From CAZFDT01 sp964518335 (GTDB lineage: Bacteria > Planctomycetota > Phycisphaerae > Phycisphaerales > Phycisphaeraceae): DNA of 64,000 nt. The stretch lies in assembly GCA_964518335.1 (NCBI GenBank), contig CAZFDT010000005.1, positions 70,056 to 134,055 of the forward strand, in the 5' to 3' direction. Under the pieces are notes generated by a model that saw only the letters and a list, made by a program, of their open reading frames with translations, did not search any database and was not told the DNA's origin. Shown in pieces: positions 54,033 to 62,768 of this stretch. The translations under genes and the position numbers were made by a program. Each line of letters starts with the position of its first letter. Positions within the stretch are counted from its first letter, which is position 1.

Positions 54033-54099
54033 GAGGTCGTTGCCCGGCTAACCCAAAATGGTTTGAATTCCGTCCTCCTGCCCTCGCCGTGACGTGCCC

Positions 54100-55680
54100 A
54101 TGACCCGGCCCAACATCCTCTGGATTCTCAGTGATCAGCACCACGCGGCTTGCTGGGGGGCCGGCGGCCGATCCGACGTGCATACTCCGGCCCTCGACCG
54201 GCTTTCGGCCGAGGGAACGACGTTCACCAGTGCCTACTGCAACAACCCCATCTGTGCCCCCAGCCGCTGCAGCATGATCGCCGGGCAATACCCGCATACC
54301 ACGGGGATCACCGGCAACGACATCTACGACCTGCCCCTGGATCCGCCCGTTCACCGGACGGCACCGCAGCTGCTCCGCCAACTGGGCTACCAGACCGCCC
54401 TGGTCGGCAAGGGCCACATGATCAAGCGGTGGGACGACGCTGGCTTTGAGATCGCCCGTCACTGCGACCTGGCCTCGTGTGACAAGGGCGACCCGACGAC
54501 CGTCGAGTATTTCCGGTATCTGGTCGATCAGGGCGTAGCCGATGAGTTCGACTACGGCACGCGTTTCCCTGGGCAGCCCGGCTATCGGATGGAGCGCTTC
54601 GTCAGCCGGCTTGCGGAGGAGCACACGACCGAAGCATGGACCGGTCGGACGGGGCTGGACACCATCAAGCGCATGCAGGCCGACCCCCACGGCCGGCCGT
54701 GGATGATGCAGTTGTCCTTTCAGCGGCCGCACGACCCCCTGTGCATTCCGCCGCAGCGAATCGACGAGTACGATCCGGCGAGCCTTCAACTGCCGGCCAA
54801 CATCAGCGACTACTTCGAGCAGCGATTCGAAGGCAAGCCCCCACACATGCGCGATTACGCCCGGGCGGGCACGATGGGCTATCCCTATCGCCCCCGCGAC
54901 GAAGACGACCTCCGCGGGCAACTGGCGTACTACTACACGCTCATCACGATGATCGATCATCAGATCGGGCTGGTCATCGATCACCTGAAGCGCAGCGGCC
55001 AGTACGAAAACACACTGATCATCTACGCCGCGGACCACGGCGACTTGGCGGGCGAACACGGGCTGATCCTGAAGAACTTCGGGATCTACGAGGCGGTACA
55101 CCGCGTGCCGCTGATCGTGAAGTGGCCCGCGGGGGGGCTGACGGCGACGCCGCCGGGGGGCAAGTGCAGCGGGATGCGCGAGCTGGTGGACCTGTACCCG
55201 ACGATGCTCACCGCGGCAGGCGCCCCGGTCCCCAGCGCCGCCGAGGGCATTGCCCTTCAGTGCGGCGACGCCGGCAAGCGAGACCACACCGTGTGCCTGT
55301 ACGACTTCATTCCGTTCCAGCCGTGCAGCGTCGCGGTCCGCGACAGTCGGCACCGGCTCGTGCTCTATCCCTGGCAACCCAGCGACGGCAGGATGACCGG
55401 CGAACTCTACGACCATGACGACGACCCCGGCGAACTGAACAACCGCTTCGACGATTGCAGCTACGCCGACGTTCGCTTGCGTCTGACTGAGCACATCCTC
55501 ACGCACATGAGCCATTTCCGGCGGATTCACAGCATGCACGACGACCCCAAGGCTTTGGGTCCATGGGCGAGCGTGCTCGTGCAGCAGAAGGGCGTGGTGT
55601 ATTCCCAACTCCAGCGACGGCCAGCGACCAGCGACGCGCCAACGTCGGAGCCCGTCGGCGTGCTGAGGAGTCCGCATTGA
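54100..55680 (+). CDS. Formylglycine-dependent sulfatase (alkaline-phosphatase superfamily)
   Basis: The 526-residue enzyme has the N-terminal metal site RPNILWILSDQHHAACWGAGG and the sulfatase signature NNPICAPSRCSMIAGQYPHT, whose Cys in CAPSR would be oxidised to formylglycine. The second metal motif is YAADHGDLAGEHGL. No signal peptide is seen. The ATG at 54100 is preferred; a GTG two codons before it is possible. It probably removes sulfate esters from the glycan that the next two enzymes act on. The activating formylglycine enzyme is not in the window. Confidence 0.92.
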   Translation: MTRPNILWILSDQHHAACWGAGGRSDVHTPALDRLSAEGTTFTSAYCNNPICAPSRCSMIAGQYPHTTGITGNDIYDLPLDPPVHRTAPQLLRQLGYQTALVGKGHMIKRWDDAGFEIARHCDLASCDKGDPTTVEYFRYLVDQGVADEFDYGTRFPGQPGYRMERFVSRLAEEHTTEAWTGRTGLDTIKRMQADPHGRPWMMQLSFQRPHDPLCIPPQRIDEYDPASLQLPANISDYFEQRFEGKPPHMRDYARAGTMGYPYRPRDEDDLRGQLAYYYTLITMIDHQIGLVIDHLKRSGQYENTLIIYAADHGDLAGEHGLILKNFGIYEAVHRVPLIVKWPAGGLTATPPGGKCSGMRELVDLYPTMLTAAGAPVPSAAEGIALQCGDAGKRDHTVCLYDFIPFQPCSVAVRDSRHRLVLYPWQPSDGRMTGELYDHDDDPGELNNRFDDCSYADVRLRLTEHILTHMSHFRRIHSMHDDPKALGPWASVLVQQKGVVYSQLQRRPATSDAPTSEPVGVLRSPH

Positions 55681-58076
55681 ATCGCAACCGCACACTCGCC
55701 GCCGTACTTGTCGCCATGCTGCCGCTCTCGCACGCCGCGATCGCGATCGAGCCAATGACGCAGCCCCTTGATGCCCGAACGATCCCGGAGTCCGATTACG
55801 TGATAGTGCGCGACGGCCACCTCTTCAGCCAGGGCCGGCGGCAGCGCTACTGGGCGGTGATCGGCAAGCTCTTCGCCAGCGCCAACGTCAAGGCGACGGA
55901 CTCGCCCCAAGCTGCCGCCGAGAAGACTCGGCTGGCTCGCGCCGGCACCGACCTGCTCGTGCAGCGGTTCGAGGACCTGGGCTTCAACGCCGTGCGGCTG
56001 TGGCACGGCTTCCCCGAAGCCGATTCGACCTACGCTCCCGGCGACGGTTCGAGCCCTGACGACGTGGACTACTTCGTCGCTCGCGCCAAGGCGAGCGGCT
56101 TTCGCATCTGGCTCGCGGCGTTCAGCAAGCTCGGCGACGTGACGCCCGACGATGTGAGCATTCTCGACGACCCGGCCACGGCCGAGGCCTGGCAGGCCGC
56201 CATCCGCGACGCCGGGGGCAAGCTGAAGCTGCAGAACAACCCCGCCCGCATCTGGGACCCGAGATTGGAGACGATCGGGATTCAGCGCATGACAAACATG
56301 GCCACGCACTACAACCCCTACACGGGGCTGCGCTGGTGCGACGATCCGGTCTTCGCCGTGTGGGAGTTGAGCAACGAGGAGTGGTGGGTGCGGCGGATGC
56401 TCGGCGGCTCGTGGCAGAAGCTGCCAACCTACTTCCGCAACGACCTGGTCCATCGCTGGAACGCGTTTCTGCTCAGCAAGTATGGCGATCAAGCCGGGCT
56501 TCTCGAAGCGTGGGGGTCACTGCTCCCGAGCGAGTCGCTCGAATACGGCACGGTGCTGCTGGCGCCGATGGACACGCAGGTGTCGGCAGGTCTGAGCATC
56601 AACGACGCTTCGCAGCACGCGCGGGCGGCACTGGACAACATGCAGCAAAGCTACCGCCGCGAGGATTTCTTACCGCAGCGCGGCGCGGACGTGCTGGCGT
56701 TTCTCACCGAGCTGGTGATCGCACACAAGCAGCGCGAGGCCGCGGCGATCAAGCCGCTGGGTCGCAGCACAAGCCTGAGCCCGATGATCTTCGACACGGG
56801 GATCGGATATCGCATTCAGTCGCAGTACATGCACCAGTTCGCCGACGCGGTCGCGCACGATGCGTATGTCAACGGCGTGGGTCGGGAGTTATGGGAGAAG
56901 ATTGACGCCGCCGAAGGCGAGGTGGCGAAGATGCAGGCGACGCTGGAGGCCGAGCGGCAGGCTCCCAACGCCGGGCGGTGGAACAACTGGCTGCTCAAGC
57001 CGCCGGGCATCGCCCAGGGTGTGCCTTGGCTGGAGCACAACAAGCCACCGAACATGCCGTTTCTCTGCTACGAAACGCAGATACAGCAGCCCGCCAAGTA
57101 CCGCGCCGACTTTCCTCTGCGGCTGCTGGCCCTCGCCGCCACACAGGACTGGGACTGGATCTGCTGGCACTACTTCGGCGACAACTCGCTCAACGACATC
57201 GCCGGCGCCCAGCGGCCGTTCGATCGCCCGATGGACGTTACCATCAGCGGCCACCCGCAGGGCTACCACTTCACTTACGACGAGGTGCAGAGCGCGATGA
57301 TGCGCGCGGCCGGTTACGCCTTTCGCCACGGCGCGTTCGACCCCGCGCCACAACCCACGCAGTTCATCTTTGGTCGCAAAAGCCTCTTCGACCCGGACTC
57401 GATGCCCTACGGCGGATCCTACGGCAAGCTCGGCATGGACATGCTCCAGACCACCTACGAGTACGGCGTGCGGCTGTGGATCGATCCCAATCGCGACACC
57501 GACGAGGTCATCGGACCGCGTGTGTCGTTCGATCAGCGCCATACGCACAATCCCTATCGCCCCACGCCCCAGATCACCTTCAACCACGAGCAGGGATGGT
57601 TGCAGATGGACAGCCCGGGCTGTGCTGTCTTCGCCGGTCTGCTGGCGCGTCACGGCGATGAAGTCGATTTCGCTGCGGCGGGTGTACAGCTTCGCGATGT
57701 AACCATCCTCAACCCCGAAGGCATCTTCGACCCCGTCGGCGCGGGCGAGAATTACGTGGCATTCGCCATTTATGCGCTGGATGGAAAGCCGCTGAGTGAA
57801 ACCAACGCTGCCGCGCTATCCATTGTCAGCGCAAGTTTCAACAGCGGATTCATGCTCGGCGAGGGTGAACGCAAGACGGTAAAGGGCGACTTGCCCGTGC
57901 TGGTAGCCCGCGTCGCCGCAACCATTCAAGCGCCAGCGATCAAGGGCATGAGCTACGAGATGCTCGACTGGCACATGCAGAAGATCGGCGAGGGTACGGT
58001 GAATGACGGCAGCATAGGTATTTCGGCAGACCAACCCGTTTTCGTGGTCACGTTCCACCGTCCGGATCGTGAATGA
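55677..58076 (+). CDS. Secreted GH-A clan glycosidase-like protein
   Basis: The 799-residue protein begins with TTG at 55677, whose TTGA overlaps the sulfatase stop and which has GAGGAG 6 nt upstream. This start gives a signal peptide (NRNRTLAAVLVAMLPLSHAA). The barrel segments LVQRFEDLGFNAVRLWHGF and FAVWELSNEEWW resemble GH5-like enzymes, with Glu after Asn as the likely acid/base. A later aromatic-rich stretch (WDWICWHYFGDNS) and C-terminal beta domains follow. The exact family is not clear to me. Confidence 0.68.
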   Translation: MNRNRTLAAVLVAMLPLSHAAIAIEPMTQPLDARTIPESDYVIVRDGHLFSQGRRQRYWAVIGKLFASANVKATDSPQAAAEKTRLARAGTDLLVQRFEDLGFNAVRLWHGFPEADSTYAPGDGSSPDDVDYFVARAKASGFRIWLAAFSKLGDVTPDDVSILDDPATAEAWQAAIRDAGGKLKLQNNPARIWDPRLETIGIQRMTNMATHYNPYTGLRWCDDPVFAVWELSNEEWWVRRMLGGSWQKLPTYFRNDLVHRWNAFLLSKYGDQAGLLEAWGSLLPSESLEYGTVLLAPMDTQVSAGLSINDASQHARAALDNMQQSYRREDFLPQRGADVLAFLTELVIAHKQREAAAIKPLGRSTSLSPMIFDTGIGYRIQSQYMHQFADAVAHDAYVNGVGRELWEKIDAAEGEVAKMQATLEAERQAPNAGRWNNWLLKPPGIAQGVPWLEHNKPPNMPFLCYETQIQQPAKYRADFPLRLLALAATQDWDWICWHYFGDNSLNDIAGAQRPFDRPMDVTISGHPQGYHFTYDEVQSAMMRAAGYAFRHGAFDPAPQPTQFIFGRKSLFDPDSMPYGGSYGKLGMDMLQTTYEYGVRLWIDPNRDTDEVIGPRVSFDQRHTHNPYRPTPQITFNHEQGWLQMDSPGCAVFAGLLARHGDEVDFAAAGVQLRDVTILNPEGIFDPVGAGENYVAFAIYALDGKPLSETNAAALSIVSASFNSGFMLGEGERKTVKGDLPVLVARVAATIQAPAIKGMSYEMLDWHMQKIGEGTVNDGSIGISADQPVFVVTFHRPDRE

Positions 58077-58091
58077 ATTGGCGAAGAGCAA

Positions 58092-59699
58092 ATGGCCAAC
58101 CCATCACATGAGGTAGGGATGTCGCCGGTCAACTTGGCCCCAGGGACGCTACCTCGATCCGTCAACCACTTTCGCAGCGACCGGGTGAGCGACACATTCC
58201 GTGTGCAAATCTGCGGAGTACCGGTACGGGTCGCAGTCTGTCCTGATATGTCCGAAACCGACTGCGAGAAGCTATCCGACTACTACAACGGCATGCACCA
58301 TCCCAACATGCGGTTGGCGCCCCGGCACATGACGTATCACGTCGTACATGCCGACGTGGCATCGTTGGCAGGCTGCAACGTATGCGTGCAGGTGCGCGAG
58401 CCCATCAGCAAGTTCGCAATCTATCCGCTGCGGAAGGAGATCCATGGGCGTGCGGATGGCAATGCGCTGCGGTTCACCTTGAAACCCAATGCGCCCTACC
58501 TGATCGTGGAGATCGACAGCTTGCCGATGCTGTACCTCATCGTGGAGATGACTGCTGAAGATGACCGGCCCACTGCATCGCGCGATACAGTCAACTTCAA
58601 CGCCTACGCCCGCCGCTTCGCTACGGATGGTGACCACACCGTTGCATTTCAGCACGCCATCGCGGACATCAACGGCACGGGACGCACGCTCTACGTTCCG
58701 CCGAGCGAATACCGGACGCAATCCATCCTGCTGCACCATTGCTGCGACTGCAGCCTCTATTTCGACGAGGGCGCGCTGGTGAACATGGCGATCAGCCCGC
58801 CTGGAGAAAACATCAAGGCGCCAGGGATCTGGCTGCACGAGTGTGAGAACGTCACGATCCGCGGGCGCGGTTACCTCGACCAGCGCTCCTACGAAAACTT
58901 CCATGGCGGGCGCAACGACTACGCCCACGGCTTCCGTGACATCGCTGACTATCAGACTCTGCAACCGCTGATGCCGGACGACCCGCTGCTGATGTCGCCT
59001 CTCTTGATCACCAACTCCCGGCACGTTCGCGTTCACGACATCACGCTGCGCAACGGCAAGGTCTGGAACATCAACGTCAAGAACAGCCGGCATCTGCACT
59101 TCTCGCGGTGCAAGGTGATCACGCCGCCGGCCAGCAATCCCGAATGGACCGACGGCTTCAACTTCGGCGGTTGCCGCGACGTGCGGATCGATGACTGTTT
59201 CGTCGCCGTCAACGACGACTGCTTTGCCGCAGCCCATTACGTAACTCCCTATGATCGAGATAACGCAGACGGCTTCACCGTGCGGGGTTTGGTGGGATTC
59301 AACCCGCGGGCACAGGGCATCCGATTGGGCTGGGCCTGCCATAGCGCGCAGGGCACCTACAGCTTCGAGGACTGCGATTTCATCGGCAAGTGCGAGATCC
59401 TTGTTCACCCACTTCAGGATGCTGGGGCACGACGACTCAGGTACGAGGAGCTTCGGTTCGTCGACTGCGGATTCGACATGTTCCCGGATATTGGCATCGA
59501 GCATGTCGCCATCAATCGATTGGAGTTCACCAACGTCACGTTCAACAGTCCGTTCACACGAGGGAGAGGTCGCATTGTCGGTGACCCCCAAGAGCCAATC
59601 ACACACCTGCTTTGGCGCAACAACCGTGTGGCCGGCACCGGCAATAGGCTGGCGGATTGCCTCTACACTGAACACATCGCCCAGTTCACGGATGAGTAG
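58092..59699 (+). CDS. GH28-like parallel beta-helix glycosidase
   Basis: The 535-residue protein has an N-terminal beta domain (residues 1-165), then a beta-helix with GH28-type positions: PEWTDGFNFGGCRDVRI, VAVNDDCFAAAHY and a following GIRLGWACH. Acidic residues stand where GH28 and relatives have theirs. No clear signal peptide is present (MANPSHEVGMSPV). It lies 15 nt after the glycosidase gene and ends the operon. Its 3' end is followed at once by an IS remnant. Confidence 0.72.
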   Translation: MANPSHEVGMSPVNLAPGTLPRSVNHFRSDRVSDTFRVQICGVPVRVAVCPDMSETDCEKLSDYYNGMHHPNMRLAPRHMTYHVVHADVASLAGCNVCVQVREPISKFAIYPLRKEIHGRADGNALRFTLKPNAPYLIVEIDSLPMLYLIVEMTAEDDRPTASRDTVNFNAYARRFATDGDHTVAFQHAIADINGTGRTLYVPPSEYRTQSILLHHCCDCSLYFDEGALVNMAISPPGENIKAPGIWLHECENVTIRGRGYLDQRSYENFHGGRNDYAHGFRDIADYQTLQPLMPDDPLLMSPLLITNSRHVRVHDITLRNGKVWNINVKNSRHLHFSRCKVITPPASNPEWTDGFNFGGCRDVRIDDCFVAVNDDCFAAAHYVTPYDRDNADGFTVRGLVGFNPRAQGIRLGWACHSAQGTYSFEDCDFIGKCEILVHPLQDAGARRLRYEELRFVDCGFDMFPDIGIEHVAINRLEFTNVTFNSPFTRGRGRIVGDPQEPITHLLWRNNRVAGTGNRLADCLYTEHIAQFTDE

Positions 59700-59712
59700 G
59701 CAATCGTACCCT

Positions 59713-59833
59713 GCTTGGGCAGCTTCGACCGCAGCACGTCATTCTCAGCCTTGAGATAACTGACTTGTGCGGCCAGTTCGCGATGGGTGGCGGACGCAAG
59801 GACACGAAGAAGCGGGTGGAAGAACCTGGCCAC
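59713..59833 (-). pseudogene. N-terminal fragment of an integrase-type transposase
   Basis: The fragment reads ARFFHPLLRVLASATHRELA, then QVSYLKAENDVLRSKLPK, which is the typical coiled N-terminus of rve-type transposases in planctomycetes, then breaks off. It differs from the transposase at 61467-62555. It abuts the end of the GH28-like gene by 13 nt, so an insertion and later decay happened here. Confidence 0.6.
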
Positions 59834-60281
59834 GATGATATGCTCCGTGTGGCAGGCGGTCCGTCGCCTTGAGAGCCGCTTTTTCCCGGGGGCGGCAGGA
59901 GTGACAGAATAAATGTACCCCGCCGGGGCGGGCGGCGAAACCGAGGTGGACCCCGTGGCGCCGCCAGCCCTTAGCACGGACGCCTTGGCCGGCGAGGAAC
60001 CACGACAGCGGGGGATGTACACGGTGGGTGACACGGCGAACCGCGCCGCTGTTAACCCGAGATCGCTCACTGCAGCAGTCCGGGACATGCAAAGGGACGC
60101 ACGCCCTTCGCTGCGACGGCACTTCATTTCTCTCGAATGCTCCGGCTGTTAACTTGAGCGGCGAATCCTTCCGGATACGTAACTCATTGATATCGCTTGG
60201 GTAGCGCTGGTTTACGACGTGGTTCGCACTTCATTCTAGAGCGCTGAATCGCCGCCCAGCTCGCGCGAGAATCTTTCCGAA
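59834..60281. other. Intergenic stretch without a supported gene
   Basis: I see no convincing gene. It contains GC-rich inverted sequence near CCCCGCCGGGGCGGG (about 59918) and is probably remnant mobile DNA. An in-frame TAG near 60236 marks the upstream limit for the next gene. Confidence 0.4.
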
Positions 60282-60776
60282 GTGGTTACGTACAGGGAGG
60301 TATTCGCCATCGGTGCGGCCTTGGCCCCGGCGGGGGAAGCTACAGACTACATTGGAGCCACGGCCGGCCTAGCAGATATCGGCTCTCTGGCCGCATCCCG
60401 CCTCGGCTATGTGGGAGCCGGCGCTGCCCTTGGAACGGTTTCCCAAGTGGGGAATGTCGCCATCATCGGCTATGGCACCTACTCCGCACTCGACTGGTAC
60501 TCGACTGATCTGACAAACCACTTAGTGACCGCAGATCAAGACCGATCAACTGCTATCCTCAACTTTGAACGAGAATATGAAGCAACATTCGGACGAAAAC
60601 CGAACTATCCCGACAGCTACTATCCCACTCACTTTGGAGAGAAGGCCATGCGCCCAGTTCCGGCACACGCCCATAGAGACAAGTATGGCTTTCCGTCTGA
60701 AGCGATGGAGAGACACCGCATGGAAGCGATACGCAGTTGGGGCAAACAATCCGAGCAGGAGCAAAACGCCGAATGA
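60282..60776 (+). CDS. Possible Rhs C-terminal toxin-tip fragment
   Basis: The 164-residue frame starts with GTG (no earlier start before an in-frame TAG near 60236). It has a Gly/Ala-rich hydrophobic stretch (GYVGAGAALGTVSQVGNVAI), as often found just after an Rhs core, then a hydrophilic tail (FGRKPNYPDSYYPTHFGEKA) that I do not recognise. Its stop overlaps the next gene (ATGA), as in toxin-immunity pairs. GC is lower than in the operons. The toxin role is a guess from context. Confidence 0.45.
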   Translation: MVTYREVFAIGAALAPAGEATDYIGATAGLADIGSLAASRLGYVGAGAALGTVSQVGNVAIIGYGTYSALDWYSTDLTNHLVTADQDRSTAILNFEREYEATFGRKPNYPDSYYPTHFGEKAMRPVPAHAHRDKYGFPSEAMERHRMEAIRSWGKQSEQEQNAE

Positions 60777-61312
60777 TGTCAGGAACGATAATGATCGGCG
60801 TTGGTGTGAAACACAAGATTGCCAACGGTATCCTGGCGTCAACGCTTGCCTTTGTTGGCGCAGCGGCATGGATTGGCGCTGGATTCGCCGGTGCGTTTGA
60901 GGGCCAGTTCCTACGGTGCCTTGGGATCTTGCTTGGCATAGTGAGCACTAGTCTTTTGCTATTTCCACATGCCCGATGCCTGATGTATCGGCTGGGCACA
61001 TATGGCATGAATGCGGCACCAAATATTTACGCGGCCACCGATCTGCTGTGGATCAGCACGAAGGGTCTGCGTCGCGATGCAGAACAATTGCTGAAAAGCT
61101 CATATGGAGTAGGAGTTGATATCCACTGGCATGACGCCTTTCAGCGCGTTGTTGCAGTCAAAGAGCACCCAGGTCTGTACCGACCTAAGACCTATCAATC
61201 GTGTTGTGAGGCGAGGCTGCTGTCGGCGTCGTCATCTCAGATCAATGCTGTTAAGGTGACACTGATTTTGGAACCCAACAGCGAGTGGCACATTTCTGCG
61301 ATTTCGCCCTGA
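60773..61312 (+). CDS. Small membrane protein, possible immunity partner
   Basis: The 179-residue protein has two hydrophobic segments (ILASTLAFVGAAAWIGAGFAG and CLGILLGIVSTSLLLF) and a hydrophilic C-terminal half (LWISTKGLRRDAEQLL and following). It starts ATGATG with the first ATG overlapping the previous stop. I do not recognise the family. Its coupling with the upstream frame and its membrane spans fit an immunity protein against an Rhs-type toxin, but this is inferred only. Confidence 0.5.
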   Translation: MMSGTIMIGVGVKHKIANGILASTLAFVGAAAWIGAGFAGAFEGQFLRCLGILLGIVSTSLLLFPHARCLMYRLGTYGMNAAPNIYAATDLLWISTKGLRRDAEQLLKSSYGVGVDIHWHDAFQRVVAVKEHPGLYRPKTYQSCCEARLLSASSSQINAVKVTLILEPNSEWHISAISP

Positions 61313-61339
61313 GATGCGGAGCAATGGTGAGGCGTGTTG

Positions 61340-61366
61340 CGGCCCGGAAGCTTATCGTGGCATGTA
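61340..61366. repeat. Short dispersed repeat, copy 2
   Basis: This stretch (GCGGCCCGGAAGCTTATCG and on) is nearly the same as 28454-28480. Both lie to the left of a copy of the same IS, at different distances (60 and 210 nt). Confidence 0.55.
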
Positions 61367-61425
61367 TTTGTGGTTCTTCCGCAGAATCTATGGGTAAGTC
61401 TCGATTGCGCTGGTCCACTGCCGGC

Positions 61426-62621
61426 GGTGGACCAAAATGTCGGGCACGGCCCGTGTTCTTCGTGAATCATGCGGCTTTTCGCTCGTAGTGGTTGAGCAAC
61501 CCGCCCAGCAGCCGGTGCCGTTTCACCGGACCGATATTCCCGATGACCGCCTCCGGCGGCGGCTGCCCGCGCGACGCGGGCGGGGCGTTGCCCAGCGACT
61601 GGTGAGGCCGCAGCAGATTGTGGTAGCCGACGTATATCTGCACGATGTGGTCCAGGTGCTTGAGGCCAAAGCACATCAGCAGGTTCAGGCATTCGCGCTT
61701 GAGGCTGCCGATCCATGACTCGGCGAAGCAGTTGGCGATCGGCGACCGGAACGGCGTCTTCACGATGCCCTCGCCCACCGTGCGGAAATGCTCGTCGAAC
61801 GCCTCGGTGAACTTGGTGTCGCGGTCGTGGATGATGAAGCGCAGTTCGATGCCTTCGTCCTGCATCCACATGGTGGCGTTGCGCGCCTGCTGGTGGAGCC
61901 ATCCGGCGTTGGGTTCGTAGGTGCTCGGCGAGACGAACACGCGCCGGCTCTCCAGATGGATGAACGCCAAGCAATAGGCCGCGCGCTTGCCCAGTGGCGA
62001 CCACAGGGTCTTGCAGAAGAAGTCGCAGGCCACCATCGTGTTCATGTGGGACTGGATGAACAGCCACCACGCCGTGGGCACACCCTTGGGCGCGTGCCGC
62101 TCGGGATCGGGCAAGAGTCCTTCATCCACCAGCAGCCTCCGCACCGATTGGCGGCCGGGCGTCAGCGCCAGCTTCTTGAGCTCACCGAGAATCCGCCGCA
62201 CACCCCAGCCGACGTTTTCGCGAGCCAGTCGGAGGATCAGCGCCCGCCGCGACGCGGTCATGATCTTGGGCCGACCGACGCGGCCAGGCGCCCGCCCGGC
62301 CTTCTGTTCACGCAGCCACTGGCGATAGGTCTTGACGGCCACGATCCCCATGAGATCATCCACACGATGACCAATTTGCTCACCAGCCCGCAACAACCGG
62401 GCTCGCTCGTCGGGACCGAGGATCACCCGGTTGCCCGGCAGCCTGGCCCGCAGCAGTTCGATCTGGAGACGCAGGAATCGAATCTGCCCGTCACGCCTGG
62501 CGGACCACGCCTCCGCCAAGGTCATCAGCAACGCCATCAGCCAACCGGGAAGCATGGGTCGCCTCCTTTCGTGAGCGCTCGTAAGTCCAGTATTGACAAC
62601 AGCCCGACATTTTCGACCACC
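61426..62621 (-). mobile_element. Complete 1196-bp insertion sequence
   Basis: Terminal inverted repeats of 20 bp are GGTGGACCAAAATGTCGGGC (61426-61445) and, read inward from the right (62621-62602), GGTGGTCGAAAATGTCGGGC: 18 of 20 match. One intact DDE-transposase gene lies inside on the minus strand. I found no clear target duplication next to the repeats. It sits between the possible toxin/immunity pair and the Rhs core. Confidence 0.88.
61467..62555 (-). CDS. DDE integrase-core transposase
   Basis: The 362-residue transposase starts at the ATG with AAAGGAGG 6 nt upstream (MLPGWLMALL). It has an N-terminal helical/HTH part (residues 20-150) and an rve-type catalytic core with Asp in MVACDFFCKT, Asp in IIHDRDTKFTEAF and Glu in CFAESWIGSLKRECLN. 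All three acidic residues are present and no frameshift is seen, so it may be active. The family is in the broad IS3/IS481-like rve group; I cannot place it further. Confidence 0.9.
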   Translation of the reverse strand: MLPGWLMALLMTLAEAWSARRDGQIRFLRLQIELLRARLPGNRVILGPDERARLLRAGEQIGHRVDDLMGIVAVKTYRQWLREQKAGRAPGRVGRPKIMTASRRALILRLARENVGWGVRRILGELKKLALTPGRQSVRRLLVDEGLLPDPERHAPKGVPTAWWLFIQSHMNTMVACDFFCKTLWSPLGKRAAYCLAFIHLESRRVFVSPSTYEPNAGWLHQQARNATMWMQDEGIELRFIIHDRDTKFTEAFDEHFRTVGEGIVKTPFRSPIANCFAESWIGSLKRECLNLLMCFGLKHLDHIVQIYVGYHNLLRPHQSLGNAPPASRGQPPPEAVIGNIGPVKRHRLLGGLLNHYERKAA

Positions 62622-62768
62622 CCCGCGGGAACGCAAGCGGCGGGGGTCTCTCCTCATCCGATCCACCCCTCATAACCAGAGGCCTTTCGCCTCGCACGAG
62701 AGGTCCGAACAAGAAAAATGTCTCGCGCGGTGGTTTCGGATTTTCCGAGGAGAGTGTGGACCGCTCTA
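62622..62768. repeat. 147-bp flanking repeat, copy 2
   Basis: This stretch matches 28935-29081 over its full 147 nt with scattered changes, and like that copy begins directly outside the right IS end. Its last bases run into the Rhs reading frame. Confidence 0.7.

Noticed and set aside
52906..55755. A 949-codon open frame on the minus strand
   Set aside because: Only the last 345 codons (the LacI gene) make sense; the first 605 are antisense to the sulfatase gene and show no domain, so the true start is the ATG at 53940.
58272..59675. A 467-codon minus-strand open frame
   Set aside because: It is antisense to the GH28-like gene, which has clear GH28-type motifs in the other strand.
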